Source: Rhizobium sp. SL86 (GTDB taxonomy: Bacteria > Pseudomonadota > Alphaproteobacteria > Rhizobiales > Rhizobiaceae). From it: a stretch of DNA of 64,000 bases. The notes under the pieces were generated by a model. It did no database searches. It was given only the letters and a program-made list of their open reading frames with translations, and had not been told where the DNA came from. How positions within the stretch are numbered: the first letter of the stretch is position 1; each line of letters opens with the position of its first letter. Location of the stretch: positions 1,547,001 through 1,611,000 of the forward strand of contig NZ_JAPPRJ010000001.1 in assembly GCF_026672545.1 (NCBI RefSeq). Direction: 5' to 3'. A program made the translations under genes and the position numbers. Below are positions 8,937 to 17,552 of this stretch, piece by piece.

Positions 8937-10868
8937 ATGAAGAGCCGATATCATTCGGTCTATGAGGGCTGGCGCCAGGATCCGGAAGGCTTCTGGGCGG
9001 AGGCCGCCAAGGACATTCACTGGTTCACGCCGCCGGACAAGATCTTCGACAAGGACCAGGGTGTCTACGGCCGCTGGTTCGTCGGCGGCGAAACGAATAC
9101 CTGCTACAATTGCATCGACCGCCACGTGGCGGCCGGACGGGGTGCCGACCGCGCTCTGATCTTCGACAGCGCGATGAGCGGTGAAAAGCGCATCTTCACC
9201 TATGACGATCTGCTGACCGAAGTGCAGGCGGTGGCGGCTGTGCTCAAGGGGCTCGGTGTCGGCAAGGGGGATCGCGTCATCATCTACATGCCGATGGTGC
9301 CGGAAGCGATCTTCTCCATGCTGGCCTGTGCCCGCCTCGGTGCCATCCATTCGGTGGTCTTTGGCGGTTTTGCCGCGCATGAACTGGCAACGCGACTGGA
9401 TGATTCGGAAGCCAAGGTGGTGATCAGCGCCAGCTGCGGCCTGGAGCCGGGCCGTGTCGTCGCCTACAAGCCGTTGCTGGATCAGGCCGTCGACATGGCG
9501 AAGGTGAAGCCGCAATGCTGCCTGATCCTGCAGCGCGACCAGATGCATGCGGTGCTGCGTTATGAACATGGCGATATGGATTTTGCCCAGGCGGTGGAAG
9601 CCGAAAAGGTGAAGGGAACGGTTGTCGCCTGTGAGCCGGTTGCGGCCACGGATCCGCTCTATGTGCTTTACACATCCGGCACGACCGGACAACCCAAGGG
9701 CGTGGTGCGTGACAATGGCGGGCACATGGTGGCCCTCAACTGGACCATGCGCAATCTTTATGGCGTGGAACGGGGAGAGGCCTTCTGGGCGGCTTCTGAT
9801 ATCGGCTGGGTCGTAGGCCATTCCTATATCGTTTATGCCCCGCTGCTCGCCGGCAACCCGACCGTTGTCTATGAGGGCAAACCGGTCGGCACGCCGGATG
9901 CCGGCGCCTTCTGGCGCATCGTGCAGGAGTATGACGTCAAGGTGCTGTTCACCGCGCCGACGGCGTTTCGTGCCATTCGCCGGGACGATCCGGATGGCGA
10001 CCTCGTGGCGAAATATGATCTTTCCGGCATGCGTGCACTCTTCCTGGCTGGAGAGCGGGCCGATCCGGAAACGCTGAAATGGGCGGAACGGGTGCTGAAG
10101 GTGCCGGTGGTGGATCACTGGTGGCAGACGGAGACCGGCTGGCCGATTGCCGCCAATCCGCTGGGGCTCGGCCTTTTGCCGGTCAAGCACGGTTCGCCGA
10201 CCCTTCCCATGCCCGGTCACGCAATCGAGGTGGTGGATGATGCCGGTCATCCGGTGCCGGCCGGAACGCTCGGCAACATCGTCATCAAGCTGCCGCTGCC
10301 GCCCGGTTGCCTCGTCAGCTTCTGGAAGGCCGACGAGCGGTTTCGCAATGCCTGCCTGGACGAGTTTCCAGGTTACTACAAAACCGCCGATGCCGGCATG
10401 GTGGATGAGGATGGTTATGTCTTCGTCATGGCCCGCACGGATGACATCATCAACTGCGCCGGCCATCGCCTTTCGACTGGGGCGATGGAAGAGGTCTGCG
10501 CCATGCATCCGGATGTGGCGGAATGCGCGGTGATCGGTGTGGCGGATGCGCTGAAGGGCCAGATCCCCTGCGGTTTCCTGGTGCTGAAGAACCGCGTGCA
10601 GCGGGACCCGTCCCTCATCACCCGCGAAATCGTTGATCTGGTGCGCAACGAGATCGGGCCGGTGGCTGCGTTCCGAACGGTGATGATCGTCAACCGGCTG
10701 CCGAAGACGCGTTCGGGAAAAATCCTGCGCGGCACGATGCAGAAAATGGCCGATGGCCTGCCCTGGAAGATGCCGGCCACGATCGACGACCCGGTCATCC
10801 TGGACGAGATCGGCGAAATACTCGCAAGCCACGGCTACAGCTGCAATCGTCAGGCGCTCAGCGCCTGA
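8937..10868 (+). CDS. prpE: Propionyl-CoA synthetase-type acyl-CoA ligase (PrpE/ACSS3-like)
   Basis: 643-residue AMP-forming acyl-CoA synthetase. The P-loop-like LYTSGTTGQPKGVVRDNGGH, the DHWWQTETGW substrate-pocket motif, the hinge GMVDEDGYVFVMARTDDI and the acetylatable lysine in [11 protein letters not shown] are all seen. The RDNGGH tract and the overall divergence from the acs paralogue 3 kb away point to propionate rather than acetate, making propionyl-CoA for the methylcitrate or methylmalonyl route; the substrate is inferred. A strong AGGGAGG lies 6 bp before the ATG. A hairpin terminator follows directly. Confidence 0.85.
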   Translation: MKSRYHSVYEGWRQDPEGFWAEAAKDIHWFTPPDKIFDKDQGVYGRWFVGGETNTCYNCIDRHVAAGRGADRALIFDSAMSGEKRIFTYDDLLTEVQAVAAVLKGLGVGKGDRVIIYMPMVPEAIFSMLACARLGAIHSVVFGGFAAHELATRLDDSEAKVVISASCGLEPGRVVAYKPLLDQAVDMAKVKPQCCLILQRDQMHAVLRYEHGDMDFAQAVEAEKVKGTVVACEPVAATDPLYVLYTSGTTGQPKGVVRDNGGHMVALNWTMRNLYGVERGEAFWAASDIGWVVGHSYIVYAPLLAGNPTVVYEGKPVGTPDAGAFWRIVQEYDVKVLFTAPTAFRAIRRDDPDGDLVAKYDLSGMRALFLAGERADPETLKWAERVLKVPVVDHWWQTETGWPIAANPLGLGLLPVKHGSPTLPMPGHAIEVVDDAGHPVPAGTLGNIVIKLPLPPGCLVSFWKADERFRNACLDEFPGYYKTADAGMVDEDGYVFVMARTDDIINCAGHRLSTGAMEEVCAMHPDVAECAVIGVADALKGQIPCGFLVLKNRVQRDPSLITREIVDLVRNEIGPVAAFRTVMIVNRLPKTRSGKILRGTMQKMADGLPWKMPATIDDPVILDEIGEILASHGYSCNRQALSA

Positions 10869-10885
10869 CGGGAGCGACGGATACG

Positions 10886-10914
10886 AAAAAGCCGGGCGCG
10901 TGGCCCGGCTTTTC
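10886..10914. terminator. Bidirectional rho-independent terminator
   Basis: A-tract, GCCGGGC stem, 5-nt loop, GCCCGGC, T-tract. It sits between the rightward CoA ligase gene and the leftward trcR-like gene and has the right composition to stop both. Confidence 0.85.
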
Positions 10915-10940
10915 AGAAGACTGTCGAAGAAGAGCGAACC

Positions 10941-11642
10941 TCAGAAGTTGTCGTCTTCGTCCTCGTCACGACGGGTGGATTTCAGCGAGGAGAGTTTTGC
11001 GAAAACGGCGTTGGCGTCGATTTCCTTCTCTTCCTCACGCTCGTAGCGATAGCCGAGGTTTTCCGTCTCGGCCGCAGCCTGCAGCGTCGCGCCAAGTTCG
11101 GCTGCCGTCGGCAGCGGGCGGTTCTTGGACGCGCGTTCGACTTCGAGATCGAGGTCGATCTGGCTGCAGAGGCCGAGCGTGACCGGGTCCATCGGCGTCA
11201 GGTTGGCGGAATTCCAGTGGGTGCGGTCGCGGATCTGCTCGATCGTCGACTTGGTCGTGCCGACGAGACGCGAGATCTGCGTATCCTTCAGTTCCGGATG
11301 GTTGCGCACCAGCCAGAGAATGGCGTTCGGGCGGTCCTGACGCTTGGAGACCGGCGTGTAGCGCGGGCCGCGGCGCTTGGATTCCGGCACCCGCACCTTC
11401 GGGTCGGAGAGCTTCAGCTTGTAGTTCACATCCTTCTCGCCGCGGGCGATTTCATCGCGCGACAACTGGCCGGTTGCGATCGGATCGAGGCCCTTGATGC
11501 CCTGTGCGGCTTCGCCATCGGCAATCGCCTTCACTTCGAGCGGATGCAGTTTGCAGAACTGGGCAATCTGATCGAAGGACAGGGCGGTGTTGTCGACGAG
11601 CCAGACCGCCGTCGCCTTTGGCATGAGCAATTGTTGAGCCAT
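10941..11642 (-). CDS. trcR: TrcR-type cell-cycle transcriptional regulator (DUF1013)
   Basis: 233 residues from MAQQLLMPKATAVWLVDNTA. This is the DUF1013 family, whose Caulobacter member TrcR is described as an RNA polymerase-associated cell-cycle regulator. Visible parts are an N-terminal helical segment (TALSFDQIAQFCKLH), a central HTH-like stretch (DTQISRLVGTTKSTIEQIRD), and an acidic C-terminus (DEDEDDNF). The start at 11642 gives the usual length; 48 further upstream codons read through the promoter region and were rejected. It diverges from acs over 221 bp. Confidence 0.85.
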   Translation of the reverse strand: MAQQLLMPKATAVWLVDNTALSFDQIAQFCKLHPLEVKAIADGEAAQGIKGLDPIATGQLSRDEIARGEKDVNYKLKLSDPKVRVPESKRRGPRYTPVSKRQDRPNAILWLVRNHPELKDTQISRLVGTTKSTIEQIRDRTHWNSANLTPMDPVTLGLCSQIDLDLEVERASKNRPLPTAAELGATLQAAAETENLGYRYEREEEKEIDANAVFAKLSSLKSTRRDEDEDDNF

Positions 11643-11726
11643 GGATATGATCCTTCTATCGTCCGCGCCGGTGTCGCGGGCCGTGGGCTGTACCACAATG
11701 TTCCGGGAATTGATCGGCTCTATAAC

Positions 11727-11746
11727 TGCAATCGTTAGAAATTGCA
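11727..11746. promoter_or_regulatory. Inverted repeat in the trcR-acs intergenic region
   Basis: TGCAAT-N8-ATTGCA, a perfect 6-bp inverted repeat in the 221-bp divergent spacer, 85 bp upstream of trcR and 118 bp upstream of acs. It could be an operator for one or both genes. No regulator can be assigned. Confidence 0.35.
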
Positions 11747-11863
11747 ATTGTTCAAGCGGCATGACCCTTTGTCTAATTGCCGCCATCGAACCAACTGATA
11801 AAACTAGATACCAAGGTGGCCGCGCGGTTCACGCGAAGGTCGTGGAGGAATGAGGAGGATTTG

Positions 11864-13825
11864 ATGTCGGAGAAAGTCTACCCGGTCCAGAAACAGGTCA
11901 AGGCACGCGCGCTGATCGATCGGGACAAATACCTCAAGTGGTACGAGGAAAGCGTCGAGAACCCGGACAAGTTCTGGGGCAAGCATGGCAAGCGCATCGA
12001 CTGGTTCAAGCCCTATACCAAGGTGAAGAACACCTCCTTCAAGGGCAAGGTCTCGATCAAGTGGTTCGAGGACGGCCTGACCAATGTCTCCTACAACTGC
12101 ATCGACCGTCACCTGAAGACGCATGGTGAACGCACCGCCATCATCTGGGAAGGCGACAACCCCTATATCGACAAGAAGATCACCTATAACCAGCTTTACG
12201 ATCAGGTTTGCCGGCTGGCCAACGTGCTGAAAAAGCACGGCGTCAAGAAGGGCGATCGCGTCACCATCTATATGCCGATGATCCCGGAAGCAGCCTATGC
12301 CATGCTGGCCTGTGCCCGCATCGGCGCCGTGCATTCCGTGGTCTTTGCCGGTTTTTCACCGGAGGCGTTGGCCGGCCGTATCGTCGATTGCGGCTCGACC
12401 TTCGTGATCACCTGCGATGAGGGCGTGCGCGGCGGAAAACCGGTGCCGCTCAAGGAAAACACCGACAAGGCGATCCATATCGCGGCGCGCCAGTATGTCA
12501 CCGTCAACAATGTGCTTGTAGTGCGCCGGACCGGCGGCAAGGTCAACTGGGCGCCGGGCCGTGACCACTGGTACCACCAGGAAATTGCCAGCGTGAAGGG
12601 CCACTGCGAGCCGGTGAAGATGAAGGCGGAAGACCCGCTGTTCATCCTCTATACCTCCGGTTCCACCGGCAAGCCGAAGGGCGTGCTGCACACCACCGGC
12701 GGCTACCTCGTTTATGCCGCGATGACGCATGAATATGTCTTCGATTATCATGACGGGGACATTTACTGGTGCACGGCCGATGTCGGCTGGGTGACCGGCC
12801 ATTCCTACATCGTCTACGGGCCGCTGGCGAACTGCGCGACCTCGCTGATGTTCGAGGGCGTGCCGAACTTCCCGGATCAGGGACGCTTCTGGGAAGTCGT
12901 CGACAAACACAAGGTCAATATCTTCTACACCGCGCCGACCGCCATCCGTTCGCTGATGGGCGCTGGCAACGAATTCGTGACGCGATCCTCGCGCTCCAGC
13001 CTGCGGCTGCTCGGCACGGTCGGCGAACCGATCAACCCGGAAGCCTGGGAATGGTATTACAACGTCGTCGGCGACAAGCGCTGCGCCGTCGTCGATACTT
13101 GGTGGCAGACGGAAACCGGTGGCCACATGATCACGCCGTTGCCGGGTGCAACGGATCTGAAGCCGGGTTCGGCCACCCTGCCCTTCTTCGGCATCAAGCC
13201 GCAACTGGTCGATAATGAAGGCAATGTGCTGGAGGGGCCGGCCGACGGCAATCTCTGCATCACCGACAGTTGGCCGGGGCAGATGCGCACCGTCTATGGT
13301 GACCACGAACGTTTCATCCAGACCTACTTCTCCACCTACAAGGGCAAGTATTTCACCGGCGATGGCTGCCGGCGGGATGAGGACGGCTATTACTGGATCA
13401 CCGGCCGCGTGGATGACGTTCTGAACGTTTCCGGCCATCGTCTTGGCACCGCGGAAGTGGAATCGGCACTGGTCTCGCACAACCTGGTGTCGGAAGCCGC
13501 CGTTGTCGGTTACCCGCACAACGTCAAGGGCCAGGGCATCTACTGCTATGTCACCCTGATGGAAGGCAACGAAGGTACTGATGCCTTGCGCCAGGAACTG
13601 GTGAAACACGTGCGCCAGGAAATCGGGCCGATTGCGACACCGGACAAGATCCAGTTCGCGCCGGGCCTGCCCAAAACACGGTCCGGCAAGATCATGCGCC
13701 GCATCCTGCGCAAGATCGCCGAGGATGATTTCGGGGCACTCGGTGATACCTCGACACTCGCCGATCCCGCCGTCGTCGATGATCTGATCGCCAACCGTCA
13801 GAACAAGGCGCCGGCTGCCGCCTGA
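11864..13825 (+). CDS. acs: Acetyl-CoA synthetase
   Basis: 653 residues, full length for Acs, which activates acetate with ATP and CoA in the cytosol. Core motifs: [56 protein letters not shown] and the C-terminal [15 protein letters not shown] whose lysine is the acetylation site that controls activity in this family. AGGAGG precedes the ATG at 11864. A GC stem-loop follows the stop. Together with the propionyl-CoA-type ligase at 8.9 kb this gives two paralogues on either side of trcR. Confidence 0.96.
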   Translation: MSEKVYPVQKQVKARALIDRDKYLKWYEESVENPDKFWGKHGKRIDWFKPYTKVKNTSFKGKVSIKWFEDGLTNVSYNCIDRHLKTHGERTAIIWEGDNPYIDKKITYNQLYDQVCRLANVLKKHGVKKGDRVTIYMPMIPEAAYAMLACARIGAVHSVVFAGFSPEALAGRIVDCGSTFVITCDEGVRGGKPVPLKENTDKAIHIAARQYVTVNNVLVVRRTGGKVNWAPGRDHWYHQEIASVKGHCEPVKMKAEDPLFILYTSGSTGKPKGVLHTTGGYLVYAAMTHEYVFDYHDGDIYWCTADVGWVTGHSYIVYGPLANCATSLMFEGVPNFPDQGRFWEVVDKHKVNIFYTAPTAIRSLMGAGNEFVTRSSRSSLRLLGTVGEPINPEAWEWYYNVVGDKRCAVVDTWWQTETGGHMITPLPGATDLKPGSATLPFFGIKPQLVDNEGNVLEGPADGNLCITDSWPGQMRTVYGDHERFIQTYFSTYKGKYFTGDGCRRDEDGYYWITGRVDDVLNVSGHRLGTAEVESALVSHNLVSEAAVVGYPHNVKGQGIYCYVTLMEGNEGTDALRQELVKHVRQEIGPIATPDKIQFAPGLPKTRSGKIMRRILRKIAEDDFGALGDTSTLADPAVVDDLIANRQNKAPAAA

Positions 13826-13832
13826 TCGTCGC

Positions 13833-13860
13833 TGCGGCGGAGGTTCAGGCTTCCGCCGCA
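13833..13860. terminator. GC stem-loop after acs
   Basis: TGCGGCGGA-N10-TCCGCCGCA, a 9-bp perfect stem in the 45-bp gap between convergent acs and the nuclease gene. There is no T-tract, so it may need Rho or only protect 3' ends. Confidence 0.5.
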
Positions 13861-13870
13861 CGAGTGCGCA

Positions 13871-14317
13871 TCAATTCAGGGGGCACAGATCATTCTTGTG
13901 CCCATTGCCTGAATAGCTTTTGGCGAGACCGGCGGCCATCATCTCCGTCGCCGGATTACGCCCGTCGGCCAGAGCGACATCGGCAACGATGCGGCCGAAA
14001 TATTTGTCCGCAGCAATTTTTGTCAGCGAGACCTTGGGCGAGGCACTCGCCATTTCCTCCAGCAGATGCCGTGCCTGATCGGCGGCCTGCCGACCCTCCG
14101 CACATTTCGACCTAAGCTCCGGCGTATCGATGCCTCTGAGGCGCACATAAACCTCGATGGTCTGCTGCGGCCAGGGCCGCGCCAGCACCAGCAGCGTATC
14201 GCCATCGATCACCCGCACGACCTCGGCTGAGACAGGCCCTTCCACAACCGTTTCCGCACCGGCGGCGGACGGAAGGAAAAGAAAGGCGGCGCTCAGAAGA
14301 GATCGAAGGACTGTCAT
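13871..14317 (-). CDS. Exported thermonuclease (SNase)-family protein
   Basis: 148 residues. A signal peptide (MTVLRSLLSAAFLFLPSAAGA) is followed by a staphylococcal-nuclease-like domain with VVRVIDGDTLLV and VRLRGIDTPELRSKCAEG. These correspond to the Asp and Arg positions of the SNase active site, and the tail AAGLAKSY is also typical. It is predicted to act in the periplasm or outside the cell, on nucleic acid. Many rhizobial homologues are uncharacterised, so nuclease activity is an inference from motifs. It stands alone on the minus strand, convergent with acs. Confidence 0.8.
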   Translation of the reverse strand: MTVLRSLLSAAFLFLPSAAGAETVVEGPVSAEVVRVIDGDTLLVLARPWPQQTIEVYVRLRGIDTPELRSKCAEGRQAADQARHLLEEMASASPKVSLTKIAADKYFGRIVADVALADGRNPATEMMAAGLAKSYSGNGHKNDLCPLN

Positions 14318-14380
14318 GAATAAGAAGATATTCCTTGTTCTGAGCAGTCGTCAATAGGAATACTCACCTATTTCCTTCTC

Positions 14381-15046
14381 TCACATGTGGAGATAGCGCT
14401 CCTCGCCCTGAGCCCATCCCAGGCGAAGTTTTCGCCCATCGGGCAGCGTCACAAGCTTTGCTGCACCTTCCATTGTCGCGGCAAACAGCGAACAGAAAGC
14501 GTCGAAATCCGCATTCCAGGCGCGGGTGCGCGAAAAGGAATGGACGATCATTGCGGCTTCCGCCGTGTTGAACCGTTCCGCCTCGATCACGGCGGCTGCC
14601 GTCCGGTGCAGGAGCTGGTAACGGATCGACGGGTCGGGTGGCGCCTTCAGCCCCAGGCGCTCGCAAATATAGGTCAGGCGGATCTTCTTTCCGTCGGATG
14701 CCTTGTCCAACCATTCACCAAGCGTCGGGCCAAAGGGTTCGTCCACCTTGCCTTCCACCATCACGGCGCTGACCTTTTCGCCAAATCGGACAAGCGCGAA
14801 GACGTCGCTTTGGCTTTCGCGGCGGCCGCCCGGCAGGGGCACCTTGTATTCCGGGATGGCGAGGAGAAGCGCCGGTCCTTGCGGAAAGAATACGGCGATC
14901 TCCGGGGGCAGGCCGTTATGGTCCTGCCAGCATTCTGCCAGCGTGCGGGCGGAATAACCGGTGCGCCATTGCTTGTCCGGTTCCGCCAGCAGGCGCTGCC
15001 AGTCGGCCGCGCCCCGGCTCGGTACAAAGATCCGCTGTCCCACCAT
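14381..15046 (-). CDS. Uncharacterised cytosolic protein, possibly DUF6946-like
   Basis: 221 residues from MVGQRIFVPSRG, no signal or membrane segment. I do not recognise a characterised function; the start RIFVPSRGAADWQRLLA...WQRLL and CWQDHNGLP resemble the uncharacterised DUF6946 proteins of alphaproteobacteria. SDVFALVR followed by VSAVMVEGKVDE gives a D...ExK pattern that could be a PD-(D/E)XK nuclease-like core, a speculative reading. GGAGGGG lies 7 bp before the ATG at 15046; an ATG 14 codons upstream was rejected for lack of a ribosome-binding site. Downstream of the ABC-F gene with a 63-bp gap. Confidence 0.6.
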   Translation of the reverse strand: MVGQRIFVPSRGAADWQRLLAEPDKQWRTGYSARTLAECWQDHNGLPPEIAVFFPQGPALLLAIPEYKVPLPGGRRESQSDVFALVRFGEKVSAVMVEGKVDEPFGPTLGEWLDKASDGKKIRLTYICERLGLKAPPDPSIRYQLLHRTAAAVIEAERFNTAEAAMIVHSFSRTRAWNADFDAFCSLFAATMEGAAKLVTLPDGRKLRLGWAQGEERYLHM

Positions 15047-15109
15047 CAACGCCCCTCCGTTGTCGCCGGAACAGGAGACGCAACTCAACGGTGTTTGGCA
15101 AGCGTGCCT

Positions 15110-16732
15110 TCAGGCGTGAAGTCCGGGCGCCTCGTAACCGGTCCGTTCGACATATTCGAGATAACCGCCGCCATACTGGTGGATCCCGTCCGGCGTCAGT
15201 TCCAGCACGCGGTTGGAGAGGGCTGCCAGGAAATGACGGTCGTGGCTGACGAACAGCATGGTGCCCTCGAAGCTCGAGAGTGCCTTGATCAGCATTTCCT
15301 TCGTGTCGAGGTCAAGGTGGTTGGTCGGCTCGTCGAGCACCAGGAAGTTCGGCGGGTCGAACAGCATGGCCGCCATGACCAGCCGTGCCTTTTCACCGCC
15401 GGACAGAACCCGGCAGCGCTTTTCCACGTCATCGCCGGAAAAACCGAAGCAGCCGCTGAGTGCCCGAAGCGGCGCCTGGCCGGCCTTTGGAAAACGCTCT
15501 TCCAGCCATTGCAGGATGGTGCTGTCGCCATCCAGAACATCCATGGCATGCTGGGCGAAATAACCGAGCTTGACGCTGGCGCCGAGATTAACGACGCCCT
15601 GATCCGGTTCCGTCGTGCCTGTAACGAGCTTCAGCAGTGTCGATTTGCCCGCGCCGTTGACACCCATGATGCACCAGCGCTCGCGCCGGCGGATCATGAA
15701 ATCGAGCCCTTCATAGATTGTGCGCGAGCCATAGGCCTTGTGCACACCCTTGAGGCTCACGACGTCTTCGCCGGAACGCGGTGCCGGCAGGAAATCGAAG
15801 GCCACCGTCTGGCGTCGGCGCGGCGGCTCCACCCGGTCGATCTTGTCGAGTTTCTTCACTCGGCTCTGCACCTGGGCGGCATGCGAGGCGCGTGCCTTGA
15901 AGCGCTCGATGAACTTGATTTCCTTCGCCAGCATCGCTTGCTGGCGTTCGAACTGCGCCTGCTGCTGTTTTTCATTCTGTTCGCGCTGGCGCTCGTAAAA
16001 CCCGTAATCGCCGGAATAGCTGTTGAGCGAGCCGGCATCTATCTCGATGATCTTGTTGACGATGCGGTTCATGAACTCACGGTCGTGCGAGGTCATCAGC
16101 AATGCGCCGTCATAGGTCTTCAGGAAGTTTTCCAGCCAGATCAGGCTTTCGAGATCGAGATGGTTGCTCGGCTCATCGAGCAGCATCACATCCGGCCGCA
16201 TCAGCAGAATACGGGCGAGCGCCACGCGCATCTTCCAGCCGCCGGACAATTTGCCGACATCGCCATCCATCATTTCCTGGCTGAAGGAGAGACCGGCCAG
16301 CACCTCGCGCGCCCGGCCCTCCAGCCCGTAGCCGTCCAGTTCCTCGTAACGTGCCTGCACCTCGCCATAACGCTCGATGATCGTGTCCATCTCGTCCATG
16401 CGATCGGGATCGGACATCGCGGCTTCCAGCTCGTGCAGCTCGGCGGCCACGACGCTGACGGGACCTGCACCGTCCATCACCTCGGCCACCGCGGAACGAC
16501 CGGCCATTTCGCCGACATCCTGGTTGAAATACCCGATGGTGACGCCCTTCTCGACGGCGATCTGCCCCTCGTCCGGTTGTTCCTCGCCGGTGATCATGCG
16601 GAAAAGCGTTGTCTTGCCGGCACCGTTCGGGCCCACGAGACCGATCTTTTCGCCCTTGTTGAGCGCGGCGGAGGCTTCGATGTAGAGAAGCCGGTGGCTG
16701 TTCTGCTTGGAGACGTTTTCGATACGGATCAT
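15110..16732 (-). CDS. ABC-F family ATP-binding protein (YbiT/Uup type)
   Basis: 540 residues with two ABC domains and no membrane segments. Domain 1 has Walker A GPNGAGKTTL, signature LSGGWKMRVALA and Walker B VMLLDEPSNHLD. Domain 2 has GVNGAGKSTL, LSGGEKARLVMA and FLVLDEPTNHLD. Between them lies a charged linker (EKQQQAQFERQQAMLAKEIK) of the ABC-F type that reaches towards the ribosomal peptidyl-transferase centre. ABC-F proteins act on stalled ribosomes; which substrate this one serves cannot be told from sequence. Divergent from the YigZ gene. Confidence 0.9.
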   Translation of the reverse strand: MIRIENVSKQNSHRLLYIEASAALNKGEKIGLVGPNGAGKTTLFRMITGEEQPDEGQIAVEKGVTIGYFNQDVGEMAGRSAVAEVMDGAGPVSVVAAELHELEAAMSDPDRMDEMDTIIERYGEVQARYEELDGYGLEGRAREVLAGLSFSQEMMDGDVGKLSGGWKMRVALARILLMRPDVMLLDEPSNHLDLESLIWLENFLKTYDGALLMTSHDREFMNRIVNKIIEIDAGSLNSYSGDYGFYERQREQNEKQQQAQFERQQAMLAKEIKFIERFKARASHAAQVQSRVKKLDKIDRVEPPRRRQTVAFDFLPAPRSGEDVVSLKGVHKAYGSRTIYEGLDFMIRRRERWCIMGVNGAGKSTLLKLVTGTTEPDQGVVNLGASVKLGYFAQHAMDVLDGDSTILQWLEERFPKAGQAPLRALSGCFGFSGDDVEKRCRVLSGGEKARLVMAAMLFDPPNFLVLDEPTNHLDLDTKEMLIKALSSFEGTMLFVSHDRHFLAALSNRVLELTPDGIHQYGGGYLEYVERTGYEAPGLHA

Positions 16733-16894
16733 GGGTCTTGTGACGCGGTCTTGTGCCGGGAGGGAAAATCGGCGCCCTTATGGCATGCTCCGGAGCGCTT
16801 GTCTCCCGTCCGCCGGAGAAAGCGCCGGGTTCGTCGCCTATTCCGGCAAAAAGCCAGCCTTGAGTGGTGGCAAATTCGTCGCTATCACGACCGT

Positions 16895-17476
16895 ATGTTC
16901 ATCTTGGCCGCCCCCGCCACGCAATCCCAGGAGATCAAGCGCAGCCGGTTTCTTGCCGTCGCGGCACCGGTCAGTGATGAAGAGGCTGCGCGTGCCTTTC
17001 TCGCCGCTCAGAGTGTGCCCGATGCCAACCACAATTGCTGGGCCTGGCGCATCGGCCAGACCTATCGTTTCAGCGATGACGGCGAGCCGAGCGGAACCGC
17101 GGGCAAACCCATCCTCCAGGCGATCGACGGGCAGGAGCTCGATCAGGTGGTGGTGCTTGTCACTCGCTGGTTCGGCGGAACGCTGCTCGGCAGCGGCGGT
17201 TTGATGCGCGCCTATGGCGGCACGGCGGCGCTCTGCCTTGCAGCAGCGGAGAAGCGAAGGTTCGTTCTCCGCCAGGAATTTCGCACCACGCTCTCCTTCA
17301 GCGATCTTGCTCTCGTCAAGGCACGGCTCTCCGGTCTTCACGATGTCACTGTTGCACGTGAAACCTTCACCGAGACGGGCGCCGTTCTCGATCTTCTCAT
17401 CCCCGCCGCCGATGTGGATGTTATCCTTGGCCTGATCCGCGACCTGACCAGTGGTCGGGCGGAGGTCACGTCTTGA
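16895..17476 (+). CDS. YigZ/IMPACT family protein
   Basis: 193 residues from MFILAAPATQSQEIKRSRFL. The UPF0029 N-domain is clear: AAPVSDEEAARAFL, HNCWAWRIG, FSDDGEPSGTAGKPIL and LVTRWFGGTLLGSGGLMRAY. A short RF-like C-domain follows. The family is conserved, with a proposed RNA or translation-related role but no settled function. The same frame is open for a further 2.5 kb upstream, antisense to the ABC-F gene, but only this part is protein-like. A degenerate parS-like sequence lies inside it at 17350. Confidence 0.88.
   Translation: MFILAAPATQSQEIKRSRFLAVAAPVSDEEAARAFLAAQSVPDANHNCWAWRIGQTYRFSDDGEPSGTAGKPILQAIDGQELDQVVVLVTRWFGGTLLGSGGLMRAYGGTAALCLAAAEKRRFVLRQEFRTTLSFSDLALVKARLSGLHDVTVARETFTETGAVLDLLIPAADVDVILGLIRDLTSGRAEVTS
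17350..17365. promoter_or_regulatory. Degenerate parS-like site
   Basis: TGTTGCACGTGAAACC matches the parS at 1463 at 14 of 16 positions, keeping the central CACGTG and one full half-site. It is inside the YigZ coding region, 15.9 kb from the perfect site. Chance occurrence is possible. Confidence 0.35.
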
Positions 17477-17552
17477 CGGAGCCTTGTGGCTCTGGACTGA
17501 CCTGGCGCAAAGTGCCGGAACGTGCGCTGCTGCAAACACGGAAAGAGGAACC

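Noticed and set aside
8922..10832. 636-codon open frame antisense to the CoA ligase
   Set aside because: Mirror frame of a gene with strong family motifs.
12356..13861. 501-codon open frame antisense to acs
   Set aside because: Mirror frame of a conserved enzyme gene.
14387..17476. 1029-codon open frame, mostly antisense to the ABC-F gene
   Set aside because: Only the last 193 codons (YigZ) are protein-like; the rest is the complement of a clearly coding ABC-F gene and reflects high-GC codon bias.
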